Shown piece by piece: positions 1 through 4,667 of a DNA stretch of 7,122 bases (positions are counted from its first letter, which is position 1; every line of letters starts with the position of its first letter). The notes under the pieces are model-generated. The model was not told the DNA's origin. It searched no databases and saw only the letters and a program-made list of their open reading frames with translations. This DNA comes from an uncultured Christensenella sp. (GTDB taxonomy: Bacteria > Bacillota > Clostridia > Christensenellales > Pumilibacteraceae): positions 13,595 through 20,716 of the forward strand of contig CAJUBY010000033.1 in assembly GCA_910585055.1 (NCBI GenBank). The letters are read 5' to 3'. A program made the position numbers and the translations under genes.

Positions 1-282
1 CTGCGACCGCACGGAAAAAGACGCTATGCGGTGGCGCGTGATCTGCGCCAAAAGCGCGCGCGAAACTCCCTCGAGCGAAAAAGTGAACGACGCATGTTCA
101 ACAGGCGAACGGTGTCCCATATCCATGAGCCGCGAAATAAACGTGCCGTTATCGCCTGCCATAATATTTTCCGTAAGATCGTCCAGATCTCTGTCGGAAT
201 AACACAGTTTTGCGGCGAGAGCTACGGTTGCTTCCGGGTCCGCAGTGTAACGAATCAATTTTACTTTCGGAGATACTTGCAT
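1..282 (-). CDS. thyX: Flavin-dependent thymidylate synthase ThyX, N-terminal 94 residues (cut by window edge)
   Basis: ThyX makes dTMP from dUMP in the cytoplasm, using methylene-tetrahydrofolate as carbon donor and FAD/NADPH for the reduction; it is the alternative to ThyA. The reverse strand reads open from an ATG at 282 to base 1. The visible residues include a HRSPVEHASF segment (57-66) and the start of the ThyX signature, RHRIASFSVRSQ (83-94). The window ends inside this signature, so the C-terminal half, including the rest of the FAD and dUMP site, lies outside. Full-length members are usually about 220-250 residues. The start is supported by AAGGAA six bases upstream. It follows mrnC on the same strand after 47 bases, so the two are probably cotranscribed. 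The identification is secure from the RHR signature. The gene is incomplete only because of the window edge, and nothing in it looks broken. Confidence 0.95.
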   Translation of the reverse strand, partial: MQVSPKVKLIRYTADPEATVALAAKLCYSDRDLDDLTENIMAGDNGTFISRLMDMGHRSPVEHASFTFSLEGVSRALLAQITRHRIASFSVRSQ

Positions 283-288
283 GGCGTG

Positions 289-294
289 TTCCTT
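289..294 (-). promoter_or_regulatory. Shine-Dalgarno sequence of thyX
   Basis: AAGGAA on the minus strand lies six bases before the ATG at 282. It fixes the thyX start and shows that this second gene of the operon uses ordinary ribosome binding, unlike mrnC ahead of it. Confidence 0.75.
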
Positions 295-329
295 ATGTAT
301 AGATTTCGCCGCGCCGTATAAAAGCGCGC

Positions 330-758
330 TTACGTTTTAATATTCTGCCGTACGACCGGACCGGCGGCGGCACAGCCCAGCTCGTAACACATTTCGAGCA
401 ACCGATGCTCGCGGTCTGAACCGCCTGCGATGTGCACATAGCCTATGACTGCCTCGAGCGCGGTTGCTTTATGGTAATCCGTCGGCGATGCCGTTTTGGC
501 ACGGGAATGCAGGTGTGCGTTTTTGGCGCGGCGTGCGACATCCGCTTCCTCTTCCGTAAAATAACCGTCGGCATCCAGCCTGTCGTAGACCGCCGCCTGA
601 GTTTTGGCGTTGACCAACCTCGACGCCGCGGTATGCAGAGTTCCGACCACGCAATCGCTTTTTTCCGCAAGCCGCTCGCGCACGAACAGCGTGTGGACCG
701 CGTCGCCTATAAACGCCAAGCTGACCGGCGTTAGTCTGTCCGTACGGTTTTTATCCAC
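330..758 (-). CDS. mrnC: Mini-ribonuclease III (MrnC), 23S rRNA maturation
   Basis: MrnC is a small RNase III-like enzyme without a double-stranded RNA-binding domain; in Bacillus subtilis it trims 23S rRNA precursor ends. With the GTG at 758 the product is 142 residues, normal for the family. The RNase III catalytic fold shows as AFIGDAV at 15-21 (catalytic Asp19), the RxxKNAH stretch at 77-82 and TALEAVIGY at 99-107 (catalytic Glu102). The frame stays open to an ATG at 809, giving 159 residues. That version is unlikely, because the extra codons run through a consensus promoter (765-793), no Shine-Dalgarno precedes the ATG, and family members begin close to the LTPVSLAFIGDA block. The predicted transcription start falls on the G of the GTG, so the mRNA may be leaderless. 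thyX follows 47 bases downstream. In many Firmicutes cysS lies directly upstream of mrnC; here a divergent gene takes that place. Confidence 0.92.
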   Translation of the reverse strand: MDKNRTDRLTPVSLAFIGDAVHTLFVRERLAEKSDCVVGTLHTAASRLVNAKTQAAVYDRLDADGYFTEEEADVARRAKNAHLHSRAKTASPTDYHKATALEAVIGYVHIAGGSDREHRLLEMCYELGCAAAGPVVRQNIKT

Positions 759-764
759 GGTTCT

Positions 765-793
765 ATTATACCTTCCGCGGCGTAATAAGTCAA
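765..793 (-). promoter_or_regulatory. SigA-type promoter for mrnC-thyX
   Basis: On the minus strand, TTGACT (793-788) is followed by exactly 17 bases and then TATAAT (770-765). Counting the last T of the -10 box as -7 puts +1 at 758, the first base of the mrnC GTG. The longer reading frame starting at 809 would translate through this promoter, so the promoter also argues for the GTG start. Confidence 0.85.
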
Positions 794-803
794 TCAAAAA
801 AAG

Positions 804-824
804 AACCATATTAAAATTATGGTT
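804..824. repeat. 7-7-7 inverted repeat AACCATA-N7-TATGGTT, operator-like
   Basis: Two perfect 7-base arms flank a 7-base A/T spacer. The centre lies about 56 bases upstream of the predicted mrnC start point and about 100 bases upstream of that of the divergent gene. The spacing suits a dimeric regulator, but no regulator gene is nearby and the site occurs once. It could be chance in A/T-rich DNA. Confidence 0.35.
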
Positions 825-841
825 ACACAGCTCACCGCGCC

Positions 842-853
842 TATCGATCGATA
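842..853. repeat. 12-bp perfect palindrome TATCGATCGATA
   Basis: A perfect 12-base palindrome lies between the two divergent promoters, 27 bases before the -35 box of the plus-strand gene. A second short palindrome, TAATATTA (852-859), overlaps it. It is a possible protein-binding site, but self-complementary GATC-rich words also arise by chance. Confidence 0.3.
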
Positions 854-879
854 ATATTACACAAAACGCCGCAAAACAC

Positions 880-908
880 TTGAATTATGAATTTCGGAGT
901 GTTATAAT
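880..908 (+). promoter_or_regulatory. SigA-type promoter for the CxxC protein gene
   Basis: TTGAAT (880-885), a 17-base spacer and TATAAT (903-908) make a strong vegetative promoter. The expected start point is near 915, giving a leader of about 21-24 bases that contains a Shine-Dalgarno sequence. Confidence 0.82.
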
Positions 909-927
909 GTATATGTAATAATGTGAC

Positions 928-931
928 GGAG
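928..931 (+). promoter_or_regulatory. Shine-Dalgarno GGAG before tandem ATG codons
   Basis: GGAG lies 4 bases before the ATG at 936 and 7 bases before the in-frame ATG at 939. The second spacing is closer to optimal, so translation may start at 939 and give a 205-residue product. Confidence 0.6.
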
Positions 932-935
932 AATC

Positions 936-1556
936 ATGATGACCAAAACAGTTACGTTTAAATGCGCCAAATGCGGAAAAAACCATGTGTTTAATATCGG
1001 AACTCGCGGCATTGCCACGTTGTCCGACGCTGTCGAATGCATGCCCGTGCGCGACGCCGACAAACTGCTGGAATCCGTAAACCGCATGCTTATGAACAAG
1101 TCGGAAGCGCAACGTACGTCGTTTATGATGAATAACGCCGACGCTATGTCGATGATCAACTACGACGTCTGCGGTCAGTCTATAAACATGTTCGAAGCGG
1201 AAGATATAAAAGCGATATATTCCAAATACACGCAGGATCAGATCGACAAACTCAACAAAAGCATGGCACTGTGGGCGGATGCGCAGATGTCGGAAGGATT
1301 TATGGCATTCGACGCGATATTCTATTGCAGAAAATGCAAAAAACTTTCGCAGGGCATGTTCCTTAAGGTACGTTCGGTCGAAGACAAAAAAGAACGCACT
1401 TATTTGTTTACGCCCAAATGCAAAACATGCAACAGCGAGCTTGCGCTCGTAAACGACGCAAACATGGGCTATATGTTCGAAGGACTTACGGCGCGCGCGC
1501 CCTGCCCCGACTGCGGCGGATCGCTTACGGTCACAGATATCAGATTCAAACCGTAA
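936..1556 (+). CDS. Unrecognised protein with four CxxC pairs, probable zinc-ribbon protein
   Basis: I do not recognise this 206-residue family. Four CxxC pairs are visible: CAKC (10-13) near the N-terminus, CRKC (131-134), CKTC (162-165) and CPDC (190-193). Single cysteines lie at 35 and 79. The last pair sits in a CPDCGG knuckle typical of zinc ribbons. Four pairs could form two four-cysteine zinc sites: CRKC-CKTC or CKTC-CPDC is plausible in the C-terminal half, leaving the N-terminal CAKCGK pair to join one of them. Residues 36-128 between are charged and predicted mostly helical, with no signal peptide or membrane segment, so it is probably cytoplasmic. The unusually Met-rich middle (for example MLMN, FMMNN, AMSM) has no clear meaning. 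The gene stands alone, with its own promoter and a shared terminator hairpin. The coding call is firm (promoter, Shine-Dalgarno, good codon structure). Function is unknown; nucleic-acid or protein binding is only a guess from the ribbons. Confidence 0.85.
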   Translation: MMTKTVTFKCAKCGKNHVFNIGTRGIATLSDAVECMPVRDADKLLESVNRMLMNKSEAQRTSFMMNNADAMSMINYDVCGQSINMFEAEDIKAIYSKYTQDQIDKLNKSMALWADAQMSEGFMAFDAIFYCRKCKKLSQGMFLKVRSVEDKKERTYLFTPKCKTCNSELALVNDANMGYMFEGLTARAPCPDCGGSLTVTDIRFKP

Positions 1557-1592
1557 AAACCGAACACATAAAAATTTGTTAATAATAGATTT

Positions 1593-1635
1593 ACATTCGA
1601 AGACCCGGCGTATTTTCCGCCGGGTCTTCGAATGT
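1593..1635. terminator. Bidirectional terminator hairpin between convergent genes
   Basis: A perfect 18-base inverted repeat (1593-1610 and 1618-1635) flanks a 7-base loop, TATTTTC. The loop-proximal half is G/C-rich (GACCCGGCG). It begins 36 bases after the stop of the plus-strand gene and touches the TAA (1638-1636) of the minus-strand permease. Only broken T runs follow on either side (TTTAAGCTTTTG on plus, AAATCTATTATT on minus), so the U-tract is imperfect. The position between converging stops and the stem length make a shared terminator the best reading. Confidence 0.85.
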
Positions 1636-2562
1636 TTAAGCTTTTGTTCTTACTCTTCGCTTTTCGGCGATCACGTTTATAGCCGCGAAAACCGCTATCA
1701 GCGCCGCCACGCTGCATGCTACTGCAAGATACATCGCCCACGCCGGGACCGCACTGCCGAAAAAGTACAGTTTTGCGTCAAGCCCGTTCAATATACCGTC
1801 TACGACGTCGGGCGGAATGCCTGCGTCCAAAAACGGCGTTTTGAAACCGCTCATAAAATGAGTACGCAGAAGTCCTGTGCAATACGTACCCGGCAGGCAC
1901 ATAACGGTATTTGCCATACCGCTCGAAAACTGCGCTATAGGATAATATGCGCCGCAAATAAATCCGTAAACAGATGACACTATAGTGGACACAGCCGCTA
2001 TCGCGCCTTTGCTTTTAAGAAAAAAACAAACCACGGACGACAGCGCCGTGCCGAAAAGCGAGGAAAGCAATACGTCCAACATTGCCGCAAAAACTTCCGT
2101 CACCGTCATGTTCCAGCCCATTATAGCAATATATACAAATCCGACTGCCATGGCGATATAACATATACTAACGGTAACTAGCGCGGTGGAAAAATAGTAT
2201 CCGAGTATTAGGATACGACCTTTTACCGGCGTAACGTTGAGATCGTTACGCGCACCCGAAATCCTGTCGTCCACCATAGCCATATTAGCTATAAACGCAA
2301 CGGTAACGCAGCATACCGCAAGTATCGACGATATTTCGTATGCCGCTATATAACCGTTCATAAGTTTGTCGGACAGTTTAAATCCTTCCGGCAGATTCAT
2401 GGTAAACGTATCTTTCAAAACACTGTCCAAAAACAATACGTAAAGCACAAGTATTATTATCGGCGAAATAAACGCCGATACCAACGTGCCCTTGTCCTTG
2501 AAAAACAATTTTATATTACGCGCCGTAAAAGCAGCCGTCTGTCTTACCGTATCCGTTTTCAT
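1636..2562 (-). CDS. ABC-2 family transporter permease (DrrB-like)
   Basis: This 308-residue membrane protein is the permease half of an ABC exporter. A short cytoplasmic N-terminus with RNIKLFFKDKG (15-25) leads into about six hydrophobic segments, near residues 28-48, 72-96, 117-140, 160-182, 188-210 and 274-298. That is the usual ABC-2 plan. The GAYYPIAQFS stretch (204-213) and CLPGTYCTGLLR (222-233) match the proline-containing region before the last external loop in DrrB/NodJ-type permeases. The charged loop MVDDRISGARNDL (96-108) is the kind of cytoplasmic coupling segment that contacts the ATPase. It starts 34 bases after the stop of the ATPase gene on the same strand, so the two form one exporter, probably as a dimer of each. 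No strong Shine-Dalgarno is visible (GGGAAA lies well upstream), so translation may be coupled. The substrate cannot be read from the sequence; relatives export drugs, lipids or peptides. Confidence 0.9.
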   Translation of the reverse strand: MKTDTVRQTAAFTARNIKLFFKDKGTLVSAFISPIIILVLYVLFLDSVLKDTFTMNLPEGFKLSDKLMNGYIAAYEISSILAVCCVTVAFIANMAMVDDRISGARNDLNVTPVKGRILILGYYFSTALVTVSICYIAMAVGFVYIAIMGWNMTVTEVFAAMLDVLLSSLFGTALSSVVCFFLKSKGAIAAVSTIVSSVYGFICGAYYPIAQFSSGMANTVMCLPGTYCTGLLRTHFMSGFKTPFLDAGIPPDVVDGILNGLDAKLYFFGSAVPAWAMYLAVACSVAALIAVFAAINVIAEKRRVRTKA

Positions 2563-2596
2563 ATCCGTTATATCTATTTTCCCGAACGTCGGTCGG

Positions 2597-3529
2597 TCAA
2601 TCGCCGAGCGTCATGCCTGTAGCGGCAAGAAACACGTCGTCCATTTTGCCCTTGCTTATCTCGTAATCGGTAAAAAGCTCAGGATGTTTTTTTATAAGTT
2701 CCGTCGCCTCCGCCGTATTTTCCACTTCTATACGGTATCCGCCCGCGATCTTCCGCAACGGCTTTCCCAGCTTTTCGAGCGCGGTCCCGTCATCGCCGTA
2801 AAAAGAGATAAAATCTCCGGTATATTTGTTTTTAAGTTCGACAGGAGTGCCTTTTGCCGTTATTTTCCCTGCGTTGAGTATAACGACGTAATCGGCATCG
2901 GCAGCCTCTTCCATATAATGCGTCGTCAAAAACACTGTGAGTCCGCCGGCATTACGCAGTTTGTCGATGACCGCCCAAACCGTTTTACGCGTTTGAGGGT
3001 CGAGCCCGGTCGTAGGTTCGTCGAGTATAAGGATCTCGGGGCTGTGCAATAAAGCTCTTGCGATGTCGCAACGTCTGCGCTGTCCGCCGGAAAGCTTGCC
3101 GATCGGACGTTTTTCCAATTCTTTAAGCGAAAGCATCCCGTCGAGTTCGGAGTACCGTTTTTCGAAATCGGCGCCGAAAATCCCGTACAGTGCGGCGCGG
3201 CTTTTAAGATTGTCTTTTACGTTTAGTACTCTGTCGAGTACGGAGTTTTGAAACACGACGCCGATCTTGTTTTTGATTTTTGCTATATCCCTGTCGATAT
3301 CGTAACCGCCTACGGTCACTCGCCCTGCAGTACGGTCCAGCCGACCGCATATAACCGAGATCGTCGTCGACTTGCCTGCGCCGTTTACTCCCAAAAAAGC
3401 AAAAAGTTCGCCGCGGCGCACCTCGAACGATATATCGTCGACCGCAGCAAAATCGCCGAACTTTTTAACAAGCCCGTTAATTTCGATCACGGTATAATCA
3501 CCGGAACGCTCGATATTTTCGTCGCCCAT
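2597..3529 (-). CDS. ABC transporter ATP-binding protein (DrrA/CcmA-like)
   Basis: This is the cytoplasmic ATPase that drives the permease encoded next to it. It has 310 residues and every nucleotide-binding motif is intact: Walker A GVNGAGKST (47-55), Q-loop Gln94 in VVFQN, ABC signature LSGGQ (146-150), Walker B ILILDE (166-171), D-loop GLDP (175-178) and H-loop His204 in TTHYMEEA. After residue 225 comes a C-terminal accessory domain ending in MDDVFLAATG, a tail characteristic of the DrrA-type drug and antibiotic exporter subgroup. The first 12 residues are hydrophilic and precede the usual start of the domain (VIEINGLVKKF). The ATG at 3529 is supported by AAGGCGG eight bases upstream. The gene follows the membrane protein at 4536-3601 after 71 bases and precedes the permease, all on one strand. 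Confidence 0.95.
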   Translation of the reverse strand: MGDENIERSGDYTVIEINGLVKKFGDFAAVDDISFEVRRGELFAFLGVNGAGKSTTISVICGRLDRTAGRVTVGGYDIDRDIAKIKNKIGVVFQNSVLDRVLNVKDNLKSRAALYGIFGADFEKRYSELDGMLSLKELEKRPIGKLSGGQRRRCDIARALLHSPEILILDEPTTGLDPQTRKTVWAVIDKLRNAGGLTVFLTTHYMEEAADADYVVILNAGKITAKGTPVELKNKYTGDFISFYGDDGTALEKLGKPLRKIAGGYRIEVENTAEATELIKKHPELFTDYEISKGKMDDVFLAATGMTLGD

Positions 3530-3550
3530 ACTCGTTACCGCCTTAAAATA

Positions 3551-3559
3551 AGTATATCA
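3551..3559 (-). promoter_or_regulatory. Possible extended -10 promoter for the ABC exporter genes
   Basis: On the minus strand the sequence TGATATACT is an extended -10 element (TG-N-TATACT). No good -35 box is present 17 bases upstream. The predicted start point is near 3544, giving a leader of about 15 bases that contains the AAGGCGG ribosome site. If real, it lets the exporter be expressed separately from the upstream membrane gene. Confidence 0.4.
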
Positions 3560-3581
3560 TTTAATATGCCGCCGGAAATTA

Positions 3582-3597
3582 AAATCTCATTAGATTT
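3582..3597 (-). other. Short A/T-rich hairpin after the membrane-protein gene
   Basis: A perfect 6-base stem, AAATCT/AGATTT, with a 4-base loop lies just after the TAA of the 311-residue membrane protein; TTAATTT follows on the minus strand. It is too weak to be a convincing terminator but could attenuate read-through into the ABC genes. Confidence 0.25.
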
Positions 3598-3600
3598 AGA

Positions 3601-4536
3601 TTAAGATCGGCGTTCCGGCGGAAGTTCCTGTTCGCAGTTTCGCAAAGCTTTGAGTTTTTTATGTCCGCCGACCAGCATATGCAAGCCCAATGCGAATATC
3701 CCGATCGATAAAATAACACCGACTGCAGGATTCATTTTCGCCGCCAAAGCTGCCGCATCGGTCTCGGGATGCAATTCTTTAAGCATCATTGCCTGAAGAG
3801 TAAATAAAGAGATTAGCGCGTCCGCGAGACTTGCGTTTTTTACGGCTATCAAAGACAGGTCGTTTTGCTTATGCGATTTTTTGAAATTATAGACCGCAAT
3901 ACCAAATTTTACAAAGGTATACGCCGCTATGGAAATAACGTACACGACAGCGCTCGTAAAGTATTTATAGGTGTTTCTGTCGTCGATCGTCATTTTTATT
4001 ACAGGCAGGATCGCAATCGCGAGCATTACGAGCATTAATCCGCAGTTTGCGTACGCACGTACCTGCCGCATTTCGTCGCTGTCCGTCTTACCCTTGCCTC
4101 GGTATTTCGCCGTCAATATAACTTCTACGCGTGGCAATATCAAAAAAACATGGTAACCGACAAGCACGCCAAGCCATGCCGATCTTTCGAGGTTTGCTAT
4201 CACTATACCGAAAACGACGTAACAGGTGTTGAACAGTATCGAACCCGTAGCATAAACAAAAGCTCTTGTGCCGTAATTGGAAAAAAAGCTTTTTACTTTG
4301 GGTTTGTCCTTTACGCGCTCCGGTATCCCGATCACGGTGAGCACGCAGTAAACGGACAGTATTACAAGCACAAGCGCCGCAATATGCACGGGCAATGCCC
4401 ACAGTCGCAGACCCAAAGCCAAGTAATACAGCGTTATACTTCCCGAAAGAGTCGTTACGCCGGTTATCCAGATCACTATATTCAGCCACATCGGCGGCTT
4501 CAGCAAAAACGCCAACAGTTTGTCGTGCTTCTTCAT
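3601..4536 (-). CDS. Unrecognised polytopic membrane protein, about 8 membrane segments
   Basis: I cannot assign this 311-residue protein to a named family. About eight hydrophobic segments are visible, near residues 17-40, 47-70, 92-114, 119-142, 161-182, 190-214, 228-252 and 270-291. The N-terminus (MKKHDKLLAFLLKPP) and C-terminus are hydrophilic, with a charged loop KYRGKGKTDSDEMRQVR at 144-160. There is no cleavable signal peptide and no enzyme motif that I recognise. It lies upstream of the DrrAB-like exporter genes on the same strand with a 71-base gap, so it may be cotranscribed with them as an accessory or resistance protein. The weak extended -10 site in the gap means it could also be separate. 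The start at 4536 is the first ATG in frame. It has no Shine-Dalgarno, and a strong promoter ends only 8 bases before it, so the message should be leaderless or nearly so. Coding status is firm; function is unknown. Confidence 0.85.
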   Translation of the reverse strand: MKKHDKLLAFLLKPPMWLNIVIWITGVTTLSGSITLYYLALGLRLWALPVHIAALVLVILSVYCVLTVIGIPERVKDKPKVKSFFSNYGTRAFVYATGSILFNTCYVVFGIVIANLERSAWLGVLVGYHVFLILPRVEVILTAKYRGKGKTDSDEMRQVRAYANCGLMLVMLAIAILPVIKMTIDDRNTYKYFTSAVVYVISIAAYTFVKFGIAVYNFKKSHKQNDLSLIAVKNASLADALISLFTLQAMMLKELHPETDAAALAAKMNPAVGVILSIGIFALGLHMLVGGHKKLKALRNCEQELPPERRS

Positions 4537-4544
4537 TATAATGT

Positions 4545-4573
4545 ATTCTACAATATCCCATATTTTAAGTCAA
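4545..4573 (-). promoter_or_regulatory. SigA-type promoter for the membrane protein gene
   Basis: On the minus strand TTGACT (4573-4568), a 17-base spacer and TAGAAT (4550-4545) precede the ATG at 4536. The predicted +1 is near 4538, two bases before the start codon. The -35 hexamer and spacer length are the same as in the mrnC promoter. Confidence 0.8.
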
Positions 4574-4582
4574 GCGTGTGAT

Positions 4583-4612
4583 ACCGCGGATTATTAAGCC
4601 TAATCGTTCGGT
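4583..4612. repeat. Imperfect inverted repeat between divergent promoters
   Basis: ACCG-CG-GATTA (4583-4593) is mirrored by TAATC-GTT-CGGT (4601-4612) around a 7-base centre, so nine base pairs can form around a small internal loop. A T run follows on the plus strand (4612-4616), which looks terminator-like, but no gene reads into it from that side. An operator for one or both divergent promoters is the other reading. Confidence 0.35.
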
Positions 4613-4626
4613 TTTTGTAAATTCTC

Positions 4627-4655
4627 TTGATTAATCGAAAATTACATGCTATAAT
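4627..4655 (+). promoter_or_regulatory. SigA-type extended -10 promoter for the DUF1538/PII-like operon
   Basis: TTGATT (4627-4632), a 17-base spacer ending in TGC, and TATAAT (4650-4655) combine a good -35 box, a perfect -10 box and an extended -10 TG. The predicted start point is near 4662, only about six bases (TATAAA) before the ATG at 4668. This should be one of the strongest promoters in the window. Confidence 0.85.
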
Positions 4656-4667
4656 ACGGTATATAAA

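Noticed and set aside
31..321. Plus-strand open frame of 96 codons
   Set aside because: It lies opposite thyX, whose product carries the RHR signature. The plus frame has no ribosome site and a low-complexity, arginine-rich product.
432..734. Plus-strand open frame of 100 codons
   Set aside because: It is antisense to mrnC, which has recognisable catalytic motifs; no promoter or ribosome site serves the plus frame.
604..918. Plus-strand open frame of 104 codons
   Set aside because: It covers the end of mrnC and both divergent promoters, so translation through it is not credible.
2486..3052. Plus-strand open frame of 188 codons
   Set aside because: It is the longest shadow, antisense to the ABC ATPase with all nucleotide-binding motifs intact. 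The product resembles no protein and has an erratic composition.
4150..4581. Plus-strand open frame of 143 codons
   Set aside because: It is antisense to the membrane protein and runs through that gene's promoter; no ribosome site.
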